The notes under the pieces are model-generated. The model worked only from the letters and a program-made list of their open reading frames with translations. It was not told where the DNA came from and did not search any database. Source: Bradyrhizobium neotropicale (GTDB lineage: Bacteria; Pseudomonadota; Alphaproteobacteria; Rhizobiales; Xanthobacteraceae). From it: DNA of 34,115 bases. The stretch spans positions 1-34,115 of the forward strand of contig NZ_LSEF01000110.1 of the NCBI RefSeq assembly GCF_001641695.1, given 5' to 3'. Shown piece by piece: positions 8,837-17,769 of the stretch (the first letter of the stretch is position 1; each line of letters opens with the position of its first letter). The translations under genes were made by a program, and so were the position numbers.

Positions 8837-11800
8837 CTACTCCGCAGCCATCTTCTTGAGTTCGTCGTCGGACATCAGATCGGGGTCCATGGCCCGAAGC
8901 TCCTTTCGAGCCCGTTCCTTGAGCTCGACGACGGTCGCCCGTGCACTTTCGCCGATGCGATCCACCTCGACCACCGTATCGATGTGCTCGAGAACCGCGA
9001 CGCGCTTCTCGTTCGGAGCAGCGATGACGATCTGTAGCCCGAGCTTCTTGTAGAAGCTCATCATCTGCCGCTGGTTTTTCCCATCCATCTTGGAGAAGGC
9101 TTCGTCGAAAATCGCCACCGACATGCCCGAAGGCCGACCGGCCCCTGACCTCCCGCTTCCATAGACCGAGGCAAGCGACGCTCCGATCGCCACGTAGATC
9201 GGCACCTGCTGCTCGGCTCCCGAGCCGGTCCCGCGGCGCGTCTCCCATCTCGTCGTCCGGCCGGACACGATATCTTCCATATGGATTTCGAACGTAAAGA
9301 AGTTGCGATAGTCCTCGAAGACGCTGAAGTCCTTGTCGGGATCTTCCAGCAATGCTTCGATTTCCCGCAGCGTGTCCCGGTGCGGAAATTCTTCCGGCAC
9401 CTCGTCACCCTTGAAAAGCATGTCGAGCGCTTCCGGAGACGTTTTGCTGATCTCGACGATCTTCAAGATAGGCTGAAACTCGACCAGACGGGTATGATGG
9501 AACGAATATCGTTCGTTGTGGAACGGATGATCGGTCAGGCCGTGATTCATCGCTGAGAGCTCGCGCTCCATCTTGCTGATCCTTGAGGTCAAAGCATTGA
9601 TGAACTCGCCGCGCAGCAGCGTCGCCGCCTTGTCCGCAGCTTCGCGCGCCTGGCGCTCGTAGCGCCTCAGCTCGTTCTCCTCCATCTCCTGGATCAACAA
9701 CTCCACCCAAGGCTTGACCTCGCGCAGAGGCTCGCTTTCGGTCCCGACCGTGGAAACGACGCCAAATTTATCGAAGTAGTGCCCCAAAGCTTGCCGGACG
9801 CGCCGTTCGATCCCGATGCGATCCTCATCTGCCCGGCTTGCCGCCTTCGCAGCCTCGATGGCGATGGCTCGATGGCGGTCCAAGATGAGCTTCGCGGAGA
9901 GGGCCTCGAAGCGGGCCCGATAAGAGCTTCGTCCGGAATTGCGGTCATAGAGCACGCGGTACTGCCCGTACAAGGACCAAGCGACCTTCATGCCGAGCTT
10001 TGAGCCTGAGGTACTGTTGCCGGATTCGATCGTGTGGTTTGCGATATCGGCCGCCCTTGTATGTTTTAGGTACTCTCTCTCCTGCGTCGTTCGCTCTTCT
10101 AAGCGGCGGCGTTTGAGATCAAGCTGAGCTTGCCTTTTCTTCCTCAGACCGCCATCGCCGGCGCCGTCCAACGCAGCGATGCGCTGCTCGACCTCCCGAC
10201 GTTCGAGCGTCGACTTTCGGTATTCTTCGACGATGCCTTTGAATGAAGGCTGCTTGTCGTCGAAGATCCGCCCCAGCTGCACGTGCGCGGTATCGGCAAG
10301 CCTCGCCGCGGCGTCCGACCGGGCGCAATCCTCCAAAAGCTGCTCGGCTTGTTCCTTCAGGTCGTGAAAAGCCTGAATCTGCGCTGCTTTTCCGATCTTG
10401 AAATCCGACGGCTCGGCGGCCCGGTGGGTGCGTACCAACCCGTCATCGTAAAGGCCATCCTTCATGAGAGCCCGGCCTGGCTCGTTGAACTGAGCGATCG
10501 TCTCGGCCAACCGAACCGTTCCGTGCCGCCTGATGATGAAGGCAATGGCATCGTGGTCGTCGGATTTGAAAAGTGTCGGGAACGAACCCGGCCGAGGACC
10601 GGGACCGTTGGGGTCCAGCTTGTTCAAGCTCACGAGCGATGCACGGCGGAATTCCCGCCGCCCGTCCTTGAACAGCGCGGTGGCGCGAGCAATATCGGGA
10701 CGATCGACGAAGACAGCCTCTCGATCGCGCCCCAAGAGACCTTCTGCCGCCGCCGTCCAAGCGACGTCCGACAGTTCGACCAAATCGCAGAGGACGCGTG
10801 GCGACATTCCCGCCAGTCGGAGCTTGCGGCACAAATTCCTGGTGTCGTCGCTCAAATGAACCGAGCCTTCGCCGCTCGAGTGCAGCCGAAGACGCTCCTC
10901 GAGGGAGCGCAGTCGTGCCCTCTCCTCCTCGACCTTGCGTATGAGATCCCTGCGAGCCTGATCGACCCTTTGCAGCGACGTCCGATCGGAAGCGAGCAAC
11001 CGGGATTCTGCATCCAACAGGAGATTCACAGGTCGCTCAACGGAGGCGTCCTTTGCCGCACGCGTCAGCCCGGAAATCAACGGAATGAACTCGTCAAACC
11101 CAAAGCCCTTCATCGCACTCAGCGCCTGCAGGGACCGGACGGCGTCGAGCCTGCGCTCGAACTCGATGGCAGCGCGGTTGATGGCCTGCGTAGCCGACGT
11201 CAACGACTGATCGAGCGTCGCACGTCCGGTCTTCGCATCATGCTCGGAGATCGCGATGTCCAACCTTCTAATTTCCGCATCGATCCCCTTCAACTCCTCA
11301 CCGAGGAAGTCCATTTCCGATTTGGCGGCATCACGTTTCGCCGATTCCTCGTTGAATTTAGCCAGCTCGTTCGCATAGGCGCCGCGTGCCGCGAACCAAT
11401 CGGCGCGCTTCGATATCCATTGCTCACGGGCCTTTCGCTCATGGGACTCGGCTAGCTCCCCGAGGATTCCTCGCAATCCGACCAGGGCTTCCAGCTTTTC
11501 GCGCATCGTCCGGATCGTGTCGTTGATGTTGCGATAGGTGCGGATCGATTCCCGGAGCTCTCCCACCTTCATGTTGTTCTTTTCGAGGATGTAGTTGCGT
11601 ACAAATTCGGTCGCCGTCTGATCGTGATCGAGCGTCATCGCGTTGACGACGGCCTTTTGGAGCGAATTCGCGTTCTGCTCACCCACCACGGAGGCATGCG
11701 GAACCAACTTACGCATGTATTCCCGAACATAGTCGATCGCCTTGTCGCGGTGGTTGACGAAGTTCTCCTGTCCTACTGCCGACACGATCCGACTACGCAC

Positions 11801-12277
11801 ATTGTCCCAGTCGGCCGGGAACCGCTTGCCATCTCGAACCTCGACGAAATCGTCGGTCGTCAGTATCTTGCCGGATACCACGAAGCGACCGAGAACGGTC
11901 TCATTCGTCTCGGATCGCCGTGCCTCGATCGCCATGCCGATCGACACCGGAGAGCGTTTTCCCTCGGTGTCCACAAATCCCAGGCAAATGTAGGTTCGAG
12001 CTTGGTCCCGCTTACGCTCATCCTCCCCTAACGCGCCGAGACAGTAGTCCACGACGGTTCGCTTGGAGGCGCTACGGCTCTTTCCTTTGTCACTCGCTAC
12101 CGCATTCAGGCGCTGGACGTTCCGGTTTCCGCCAGTCAGGACGACCTGAGCCATGTCGAGTATAGTTGATTTTCCGGAACGGTTCTCACCAAACACGCCG
12201 GTGTGTCCTGCCAGATCGATGTCTTGGCTATCGAAGAGGTGCCATTGGACCATGGCCACGTGACGCAACTCCATCAT
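8837..12277 (-). CDS. jetC: Wadjet protein JetC, SMC/MukB-like ATPase
   Basis: This 1146-residue SMC-type motor hydrolyses ATP to extrude DNA loops in the JetABC complex, which recognises small circular DNA. Seen: Walker A GENRSGKST at 30-38, a long coiled coil with a central hinge-like region (about 250-850), ABC signature SGAEQQ near 1020, Walker B VAIFDEAFSKMDG near 1052, and a C-terminal D/H-loop region IVIAAPNEKR. Start ATG at 12277 overlaps the jetB stop by four bases (ATGA), which implies translational coupling. All ATPase motifs look intact. Confidence 0.94.
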   Translation of the reverse strand: MMELRHVAMVQWHLFDSQDIDLAGHTGVFGENRSGKSTILDMAQVVLTGGNRNVQRLNAVASDKGKSRSASKRTVVDYCLGALGEDERKRDQARTYICLGFVDTEGKRSPVSIGMAIEARRSETNETVLGRFVVSGKILTTDDFVEVRDGKRFPADWDNVRSRIVSAVGQENFVNHRDKAIDYVREYMRKLVPHASVVGEQNANSLQKAVVNAMTLDHDQTATEFVRNYILEKNNMKVGELRESIRTYRNINDTIRTMREKLEALVGLRGILGELAESHERKAREQWISKRADWFAARGAYANELAKFNEESAKRDAAKSEMDFLGEELKGIDAEIRRLDIAISEHDAKTGRATLDQSLTSATQAINRAAIEFERRLDAVRSLQALSAMKGFGFDEFIPLISGLTRAAKDASVERPVNLLLDAESRLLASDRTSLQRVDQARRDLIRKVEEERARLRSLEERLRLHSSGEGSVHLSDDTRNLCRKLRLAGMSPRVLCDLVELSDVAWTAAAEGLLGRDREAVFVDRPDIARATALFKDGRREFRRASLVSLNKLDPNGPGPRPGSFPTLFKSDDHDAIAFIIRRHGTVRLAETIAQFNEPGRALMKDGLYDDGLVRTHRAAEPSDFKIGKAAQIQAFHDLKEQAEQLLEDCARSDAAARLADTAHVQLGRIFDDKQPSFKGIVEEYRKSTLERREVEQRIAALDGAGDGGLRKKRQAQLDLKRRRLEERTTQEREYLKHTRAADIANHTIESGNSTSGSKLGMKVAWSLYGQYRVLYDRNSGRSSYRARFEALSAKLILDRHRAIAIEAAKAASRADEDRIGIERRVRQALGHYFDKFGVVSTVGTESEPLREVKPWVELLIQEMEENELRRYERQAREAADKAATLLRGEFINALTSRISKMERELSAMNHGLTDHPFHNERYSFHHTRLVEFQPILKIVEISKTSPEALDMLFKGDEVPEEFPHRDTLREIEALLEDPDKDFSVFEDYRNFFTFEIHMEDIVSGRTTRWETRRGTGSGAEQQVPIYVAIGASLASVYGSGRSGAGRPSGMSVAIFDEAFSKMDGKNQRQMMSFYKKLGLQIVIAAPNEKRVAVLEHIDTVVEVDRIGESARATVVELKERARKELRAMDPDLMSDDELKKMAAE

Positions 12278-12933
12278 GAGTCGTCTCCGTCCATCGACTG
12301 TGGAGCGCTTTCTTGCGATCGAACGTAACGCTCGATTCGCTGCAAGGCGTCCGATCCGCTGATCAGCTTGATCATGGGGCGTATTGCAACTTCGATGTCC
12401 TGCGCGTCGCCGTCGAACTCGCCGAGATCCACCAAGCTGCGCTGAGAGGCTTCCTTCAGAATCTCTCGGAACCGCGAAAGCGAAATCGAGCTCGAAGCGT
12501 TGGGCTGAACCATGTCCTTGTAGCGGTCGAACAAACTATTCAACGTCGTGACGACTATGGCCCGGTCTTCGACGGCGCCAACGTTCACCTCGTCCTGCCA
12601 GTGGGCGGCCAGCACCAGGATGACGATGGTCTCATCAAGCTTCATGCGGGGCAGCGGCACATCGTCACCCAGAGCTGTGATTCCGGCCCATTGCGCTTCG
12701 GTGTCCCGATGCACGCGGTACCCGCAACTGTCGAAGAACTCGTCGATGACCGATCTCAACCGACCATCCATGATCGCGTTGTAGATCGTGCCCGTCCTTG
12801 GATCGCCGGCAAAGACGAACTGGCGCCTCAGGAGGAAGTGCACCGCCTTCCTGAGATCAGCCGCCTTTTCCGTGCCGAGGGTCCGCTCGATGGCTTCGAA
12901 TTCACTGAGCATGCTGGCGTCTCGTGGCAGCAT
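12274..12933 (-). CDS. jetB: Wadjet protein JetB, MukE-like subunit (DUF4194 type)
   Basis: The 219-residue protein corresponds to the kleisin-associated winged-helix (KITE/MukE) subunit that joins JetA to the JetC heads. A KAVHFLLRRQFVFAGD block followed by 'YNAIMDGRLRSVIDEFFDSCGYRVHRD' style sequence (about 30-75) and LDETIVILVLAAHWQDE are typical of the family. Two starts are possible: 12933 (overlapping jetA by 32 bases) or the internal ATG at 12912 (overlap 11 bases). It ends in an ATGA overlap with jetC. Assignment rests on order, size and these motifs. Confidence 0.85.
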   Translation of the reverse strand: MLPRDASMLSEFEAIERTLGTEKAADLRKAVHFLLRRQFVFAGDPRTGTIYNAIMDGRLRSVIDEFFDSCGYRVHRDTEAQWAGITALGDDVPLPRMKLDETIVILVLAAHWQDEVNVGAVEDRAIVVTTLNSLFDRYKDMVQPNASSSISLSRFREILKEASQRSLVDLGEFDGDAQDIEVAIRPMIKLISGSDALQRIERYVRSQESAPQSMDGDDS

Positions 12934-14419
12934 GGCGCCTGACGATGAAGTTGGCGCAGCGTAGCCACTCGCTGTCGTGTGGAGGAAGATCGGAAGCTAA
13001 CTCGAGCTCGAAGTGAACGCCTAACTCGGGGGGAATTTCATTGGTCAATGCATACCTTCGCGCAGCGTCAAAAGCCAAGAAATCGTCCACCGTCCTCAGC
13101 GTCATGAAACGGGCTTCTCTGGTGCCCGCGGCAGGCACCTGGGTTTCGAGGAAGCGGCGGACATCCTCGGGGCCGGGTGAGATGCGGTTGATATACAGCG
13201 AACGTAGTTTCTTGCGGATCTCGTAGAGCGGATCGCTGGGCCAATCGCCCAGGGGCCGCAATTCGATGGGCTTACGTGGCTCGCGGCTCGGCGCATGGTG
13301 GAATTCCGACCAGGGGGATCGGAGTTGTTCGAGACTCCACTCAATTGTCGCGTTCGGATGGCGACCGTGGGCAATGAGGCCGTCGAGCCGACGAACCAGG
13401 TCGCCCGCTCGGCCCACCAATCCATGGGTGCCACGCTCGGCATACTTTATGGTGTTCCGGACGCGCGCTTCCAGTTGGCGACGGAAGACCTCGATCCGTT
13501 CGAACATTTCGCCGATATGGCCGAATGTACTCTCAATCGCCAAGAGGTCACCTTCGACGTCGAGGATCGCTTCGGACATGGATGGAGAGATGCTGGCGGA
13601 TACATACTCTTCCGACAAGACCTGCATGGTTGAGGGCGTATGGGCGATCTTCCTCGCAAGATCGACGATGGTATCCCTGAAACGATACGGATGATTGAAT
13701 GTCAGGATCGCCTCGAAGTCGCGCAACAGGAGTTGCTCAACGAATTCCTCGAAAAACGCTTCGAGCCGATCGCCGACCGTCTTCGATTCCATGACCGTAC
13801 GACGGATCCTCTTGAGATCAGACAATATGGCCCGAAGGCTTTTGGTGAACTGGTCGACCTGGTTGCGAGCTTCCCGGAGCGCCAGTGCGACTTCCCGTTG
13901 TTTCCGGTCGACTACTTGAGGATTGAGTTTCTCGACGGCTTCGAGGTTCACCCGGACGGTGACGATGAGCCCACCGAACCGTTGAGAAACGTCCTTGTTC
14001 AGACTGGCCAACCTCTGGATCACCAAGAGCGGTCCCATCGACATGTCGACGGTTACGCGCAGGCCGTATTCCTCCTCTTCCAGCCAGCCCCAAGTGATCA
14101 GTCGTTGGTAAAGCTGCCGGGCGATGAGGAGTGCCCGGTCCGCAGTCTCTGTCTTGATCTTGGCGGAGCGCTTTATGCGCCGGCGCCCAGCTGAAACGAT
14201 CTCCGGCAGTTGCTCGCCGAAATCGTCATTCTCGCTCCAGAGCGACGGATTGGCCCGCATCACATCGTAGATGGCGTGCGTGACTTCCTGCGGGGTTGGG
14301 TAAGCGGGAGCGCCCGAAAAGAAGCGCTCGTACAGGTCCAGCAAGATGAGGGAGTAAAGATGCTTGTGCTCTCGCGAAAACGCCAGAAACGCATCGTCAT
14401 TGAGGTACCTGAATAACAA
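12902..14419 (-). CDS. jetA: Wadjet protein JetA, kleisin/MukF-like subunit
   Basis: First gene of the operon, 505 residues. It opens with MLFRYLNDDAFLAFSREHKH and LILLDLYERFF, the winged-helix-like N-terminus common in JetA proteins, followed by long helical segments (about 165-360) expected of a kleisin that bridges the JetC heads. The start is a TTG at 14419 with GGGGAG 7 bases upstream. The upstream region (14420-14563) must hold the operon promoter; I see no convincing one. It is transcribed divergently from the AbiEi-like gene. Confidence 0.87.
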   Translation of the reverse strand: MLFRYLNDDAFLAFSREHKHLYSLILLDLYERFFSGAPAYPTPQEVTHAIYDVMRANPSLWSENDDFGEQLPEIVSAGRRRIKRSAKIKTETADRALLIARQLYQRLITWGWLEEEEYGLRVTVDMSMGPLLVIQRLASLNKDVSQRFGGLIVTVRVNLEAVEKLNPQVVDRKQREVALALREARNQVDQFTKSLRAILSDLKRIRRTVMESKTVGDRLEAFFEEFVEQLLLRDFEAILTFNHPYRFRDTIVDLARKIAHTPSTMQVLSEEYVSASISPSMSEAILDVEGDLLAIESTFGHIGEMFERIEVFRRQLEARVRNTIKYAERGTHGLVGRAGDLVRRLDGLIAHGRHPNATIEWSLEQLRSPWSEFHHAPSREPRKPIELRPLGDWPSDPLYEIRKKLRSLYINRISPGPEDVRRFLETQVPAAGTREARFMTLRTVDDFLAFDAARRYALTNEIPPELGVHFELELASDLPPHDSEWLRCANFIVRRHAATRRQHAQ

Positions 14420-14563
14420 GGCTCACTCCCCCCGGAAGTCGCCTTTTCCGGTAGGCTATCCTTCCGAACCCGTTCCCTTTCCGTTCATGCTAAGGCGACA
14501 AGCTGCGGTTGTCCACCCGCGGGATTCCCCCCTTTGGGAACAACGCTGGAACCGCTATCCCCT

Positions 14564-14592
14564 TTGACGGTTTATATTTCTATATATATTAT
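14564..14592 (+). promoter_or_regulatory. Sigma-70 promoter of the AbiEi-like gene
   Basis: TTGACG (14564-14569), 17 bases, then TATTAT (14587-14592). The region between is AT-rich, in contrast to its surroundings. A transcript would start near 14599, about 25 bases before the ATG. Confidence 0.7.
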
Positions 14593-14612
14593 CATCTCGA
14601 CGGGATGATAAT
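14588..14612 (+). promoter_or_regulatory. Palindromic operator over the -10 box
   Basis: ATTATCATC (14588-14596) and GATGATAAT (14604-14612) are exact inverted repeats around a 7-base centre that is itself partly symmetrical (only one mismatched pair). It covers the -10 box and the likely transcription start. AbiEi antitoxins are known to bind inverted repeats at their own promoters, so this is probably the autoregulatory site. Confidence 0.75.
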
Positions 14613-14624
14613 TTGGTTATTATT

Positions 14625-15440
14625 ATGAAGACCCTAGGATCTCAATCCGCCAAGCTGGTGCAAACACTGCATGACGAACGGAAATCGATCTTCACGCTCA
14701 AGGATGCTGCGCGAATTCTGCAATCGCCGAAGAACGTGGTCTCGAACATGCTCGGAAAGGCGCAGCAACGAGGTATCGTCACTCGTCTCCAGAGGGGTTT
14801 GTACACCCTCGTGCCTGCGGAGCTAGGTAGCGAAACTGTCTACGCTGGCGATCCCCTTGTCGTTGCGGACCACCTACCTGGGGAGCGCTTGCACTACCTT
14901 TCCCATGGCACCGCACTTGCCATTCATGGAATGACGCTACAGCCACGAATTGTGGTGACCGTCTCAGCCGTTGGTTCCCCCTCCCGCACCATCAACGTCC
15001 AGGGCACGGAAATCAGAATCGTCAATATCCGCGAGTCCCAAGTCTTCGGAATCGAAAAGCATTGGGTCGATCCAGGAGTTTCGGTTCAGGTCAGCGACGT
15101 AGAACGGACCATTATCGACTGCCTCCGCCGGCCCGACCTATGCGGAGGGTACGCCGAAGCAGACGTCGGAACGTGGATAGTGCGCGATCGCGTGCGAACA
15201 CAAACACTCGTTGACTACGCACTTCGGCTGAACGTCGGCGCCGTGATCCGACGTTTAGGCTACCTGCTGGACTCCTGCCAAATAGGAACCGAAGATGACC
15301 GCGCAAGACTGACCGAGAAGCTCTCCGCGACTTACCATCCGTTGGATCCGTCGCTTCCGGCCGACGGTCCTCATAGTGCGAAATGGCGGTTGAGACTCAA
15401 CGTCAGTCGGGAGGAGCTTGAAGCGCAACGAGGGAGCTGA
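14625..15440 (+). CDS. AbiEi-like antitoxin of a type IV toxin-antitoxin system
   Basis: 271 residues from the ATG at 14625 (the frame stays open to 14613). An N-terminal winged helix (ESIFTLKDAARIL-like block, QRGIVTRLQRGLYTLVP, about residues 18-62) is followed by the AbiEi antitoxin region (DPLVVADHL, YLSHGTALAIHGM, VSDVERTIIDCLRRPDLCGG). AbiEi represses its own promoter and neutralises the nucleotidyltransferase toxin AbiEii without binding it. Seven bases after the stop, an AbiEii-like ORF starts but is truncated, so this is now an orphan antitoxin. It diverges from jetA, and its operator might also affect that operon. Confidence 0.8.
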   Translation: MKTLGSQSAKLVQTLHDERKSIFTLKDAARILQSPKNVVSNMLGKAQQRGIVTRLQRGLYTLVPAELGSETVYAGDPLVVADHLPGERLHYLSHGTALAIHGMTLQPRIVVTVSAVGSPSRTINVQGTEIRIVNIRESQVFGIEKHWVDPGVSVQVSDVERTIIDCLRRPDLCGGYAEADVGTWIVRDRVRTQTLVDYALRLNVGAVIRRLGYLLDSCQIGTEDDRARLTEKLSATYHPLDPSLPADGPHSAKWRLRLNVSREELEAQRGS

Positions 15441-15446
15441 ACGCAA

Positions 15447-15713
15447 ATGATCGCCCACCGAGAACTATCGTTGATTTCGAACGACCTCCTGAAGAGACTC
15501 GGCGGACGCCGCATTCCTGATGAAACGATCGAGCTCGACTATGCGCTAGGATGGTTCCTATGCGCAATGCCGTCGCATCCGCAGGGGGCACAGGGAGGCT
15601 CCGAGCGAGGGTCTCCCCCTGGGATGCGCGTGGATGCCCTTGCCGGCACGCGCTGCGGGCCTATTCACCCCGACGTTACCGGCCGGGTGGCGCCAAACTT
15701 TCGGGGGAAGTAG
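15447..15713 (+). pseudogene. N-terminal remnant of the AbiEii-like toxin
   Basis: MIAHRELSLISNDLLKRL then DETIELDYALGWFLCAM matches the first 40 or so residues of AbiEii-like nucleotidyltransferases, ending in the 'DY.LGW.L' signature. From about 15573 the sequence changes to proline/glycine-rich, non-family residues until TAG at 15711-15713. The catalytic GG/GS-D-D core is missing, so the toxin should be inactive. The cut after the conserved start suggests recombination rather than point decay. Confidence 0.65.
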
Positions 15714-15879
15714 CTCTCGCAACGACGGCCATAGCTAGTGTTGTCACAGCGCTGGTTGGGGCAGCGCGGGCCCCGAACAGGCTCTTCGATGATCGGCGCC
15801 GGCTTGGCCATTTTGCGTGCGCGCCTTGGTTGCAATGGTCGGTTGGCGCCCATAGGCTAAGATCAGCGGGGAAGTGATC
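15573..15879. other. Junction region without a supportable gene
   Basis: Starts at the break in the AbiEii remnant and ends at the membrane protein gene. Short overlapping ORFs on both strands have no motif I recognise, and no inverted repeat or IS end was spotted. Confidence 0.4.
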
Positions 15880-16383
15880 ATGCCAAGGAAGCCGAGGCCT
15901 AAGCCGAAACCCGATCCCACACCAGATTGGGTGACCGCCGTCGTTAGATGGCTCGGCATTACTACGACGCTGATAGGGGCGGTTAGCGCGCTCCTGCTCG
16001 CGCTCGGCAAATTCGGCGACGCTGCTTACGCACCTTGCAAATCGTTTCCATCGCTTCCGTGGTGTGCATCCAGCACCCTTTCGTTGATCCCCTTCGACTC
16101 CGGCACCACGGATGGCGGCCATAACCAAGGTGAGTATTGTGAACCGAGAGCCGCCGCCTACCGGGCGCAAAACCCGGATTTCACTATCACCTGGCGGGGC
16201 TCGGAAACAAATCACAAGGACTTCTGGGGTCACGTCACTTACAACTATCACTGCGAATTTGTCGCCGTGCCAAACGGCCGAAGCTTGGGAATTTGGATGA
16301 TAATCGGGGGGGTCGCGATCGGGCTGCTGGCGTTGCTGTTCGTCTGGTGGCGACGTGGCGGTTTCCGTCTTCGGGCCGCCTGA
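15880..16383 (+). CDS. Small two-helix membrane protein, unknown function
   Basis: 167 residues from the ATG at 15880 (an ATG two codons upstream at 15874 is equally possible). A basic, proline-rich N-terminus (MPRKPRPKPKPDPTPDW) precedes a first membrane helix (about 21-45, GITTTLIGAVSALLLALG). A loop of about 90 residues with several Cys follows, then a second helix (about 137-158, GIWMIIGGVAIGLLALLFVW) and a basic tail (WWRRGGFRLR). The pattern suggests both ends in the cytoplasm and a periplasmic Cys-containing loop that might hold disulfides. No family recognised. The next gene starts 28 bases on. Confidence 0.6.
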   Translation: MPRKPRPKPKPDPTPDWVTAVVRWLGITTTLIGAVSALLLALGKFGDAAYAPCKSFPSLPWCASSTLSLIPFDSGTTDGGHNQGEYCEPRAAAYRAQNPDFTITWRGSETNHKDFWGHVTYNYHCEFVAVPNGRSLGIWMIIGGVAIGLLALLFVWWRRGGFRLRAA

Positions 16384-16410
16384 CTTAGGCCTTTTGCTGC
16401 GGAGCGAACG

Positions 16411-16833
16411 GTGGCAGATGTGGAGACCACGAAGCGGCTATCAGCGATGCGGCAAATCAAGGCTGCGATCGAACACCTGTATAAAGGTCAGCTCGAGTGT
16501 GCGATTACCCTTGCTGCTGCGGGCGAAGGCCAATTGCCTGAGTCGACGGTTGAATATCTCTTTCGGCTGCTGCGGCGATTGAGACCTCAGGAAGACTTCA
16601 ACCTTTTCATCAATTGGCTCAAACACCCGTCTGGCCCCGACAAGGCGACCATCTCAGAATTTGAGGCGGTTCTCATTATCGCGAGAGCGATTCAGAAGTT
16701 CGTCGCCGCTTACGAGGCGTCGTGCAGAGAGTTCAACGAGTTCAGCGATTGGGCAGTGGCGCAAGGACATATGCCGAGGCCCATCATCGAACCACGATAT
16801 CCGACAGCCAAGAAGCCGACCACTGCCAGATAG
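16411..16833 (+). CDS. Small helical hypothetical protein, HEPN-like appearance
   Basis: 140 residues from a GTG at 16411 with GGAGCG upstream. Almost entirely helical, with the run AMRQIKAAIEHLYKGQLECA, AAAGEGQLPES and FNLFINWLKHPSGPDKATIS. Rhizobial genomes carry many similar small proteins of unknown function. The 'HL..G..ECAI.LA..AEG.LP' pattern recalls HEPN-like or nucleic-acid-linked accessory proteins, but I see no RxxxxH catalytic motif. It faces the AbiU2-like pseudogene tail to tail, only 6 bases apart. Confidence 0.6.
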   Translation: MADVETTKRLSAMRQIKAAIEHLYKGQLECAITLAAAGEGQLPESTVEYLFRLLRRLRPQEDFNLFINWLKHPSGPDKATISEFEAVLIIARAIQKFVAAYEASCREFNEFSDWAVAQGHMPRPIIEPRYPTAKKPTTAR

Positions 16834-16839
16834 CAGTGC

Positions 16840-17680
16840 TCAATTATGCTGGCAGCCATTCGAACTCAGCTCTTTCAGAGCACGCGATGACCTTGTCGCA
16901 GGCGGCTTCGAGCGGTCCACTATATCGAATTTGCAGCCATTCCAAAGCTCCTCCGCCCATTTCTTGTTGATCTTTTGTGATTGTTCGAACGAAATCCCCA
17001 CGCCGTTCACCCAGCAATACAACAGCTCAATAATCCTGAGCGAGGCCTCAAGCACAGGCTTCTCGTCACCGACCTTCATCGGTGCGATGATTTCTCCGTT
17101 CTTTTCCGCATTGGTTTGGGTGAGATAGTGGGCAACGCGCTTATTGCGCAGATTGCGGAACGACTTTAGTTGCGGCGATGATTTGACCGCACGTGCTTCC
17201 GCGATCGCTTTGCGGAGACCTTCGACAACCTCGGTCGCGTGCTCCTCTCCTCGCGCAGCATTGTACTCCTTGAGCATTCGCGCTGCGATCTCTCGCTCTT
17301 CAGCGGTTGCGTTGGGATCCATCGGCTCCGGCGCGCTGCCGTACATGGCCCGCGCTGCATCGGCCAAGGCGTTGATAACCTTGTCATCGTCGACGAGCTC
17401 GACAACGCTCAGGATGGTTTCATTATCAACGTGGGGCTGGTCCCCAGAAGGCAATGAGCCGCACCATCTCGATTTGGTGCATTGCCTCGCGGAAGGCATT
17501 GAATGCATTTGCAGCATAGGACCGTGGTATCTGCTTTGAGAGCGCATCGGAATAGACCACGATCGCGTTGTTCTCGCGGAGATAGAGCAAGTAGTGGGCA
17601 TACTCGACCAACCACTCGGTTAGGCGTTTGGCTTCGGCGATGCGTTTATTGACGTCCCAGGTTTCAAACATGTTGTTCAT
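16840..17680 (-). pseudogene. AbiU2-like protein with a single-base frameshift
   Basis: The 5' part reads MNNMFETWDVNKRIAEAKRL and then NAFNAFREAMHQIEMVRLIA; the 3' part continues in another frame with VDNETILSVVELVDDDKVIN, RVAHYLTQTNAEK and IIELLYCWVNGVGISFEQS. One extra C on the plus strand in the run at 17442-17445 explains the shift: removing it restores FWDQPHVDNETI. The protein would be about 280 residues. The 'FREA..QIE.VRL..LWD' segment and the RNKRVAHYL motif are reminiscent of AbiU2 and HEPN-type abortive-infection proteins. The gene is either dead or a sequencing error. Confidence 0.55.
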
Positions 17681-17769
17681 TCTTGCATTGGCGGTTTCCT
17701 CAGACTGCAATTTCACCGGCGCTTCCCATGGCACAAATCTTTCGTTCGTGCTGGTCGCTTGGCCGGCAC

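Noticed and set aside
10283..11455. 390-codon plus-strand ORF inside jetC
   Set aside because: It is antisense to the coiled coil of jetC, whose motifs are certain; long antisense frames are common at this GC content.
14588..14612. Palindrome considered as a transcription terminator
   Set aside because: It lies over the -10 box, has a weak AT-rich stem and precedes a gene start; operator is the better reading.
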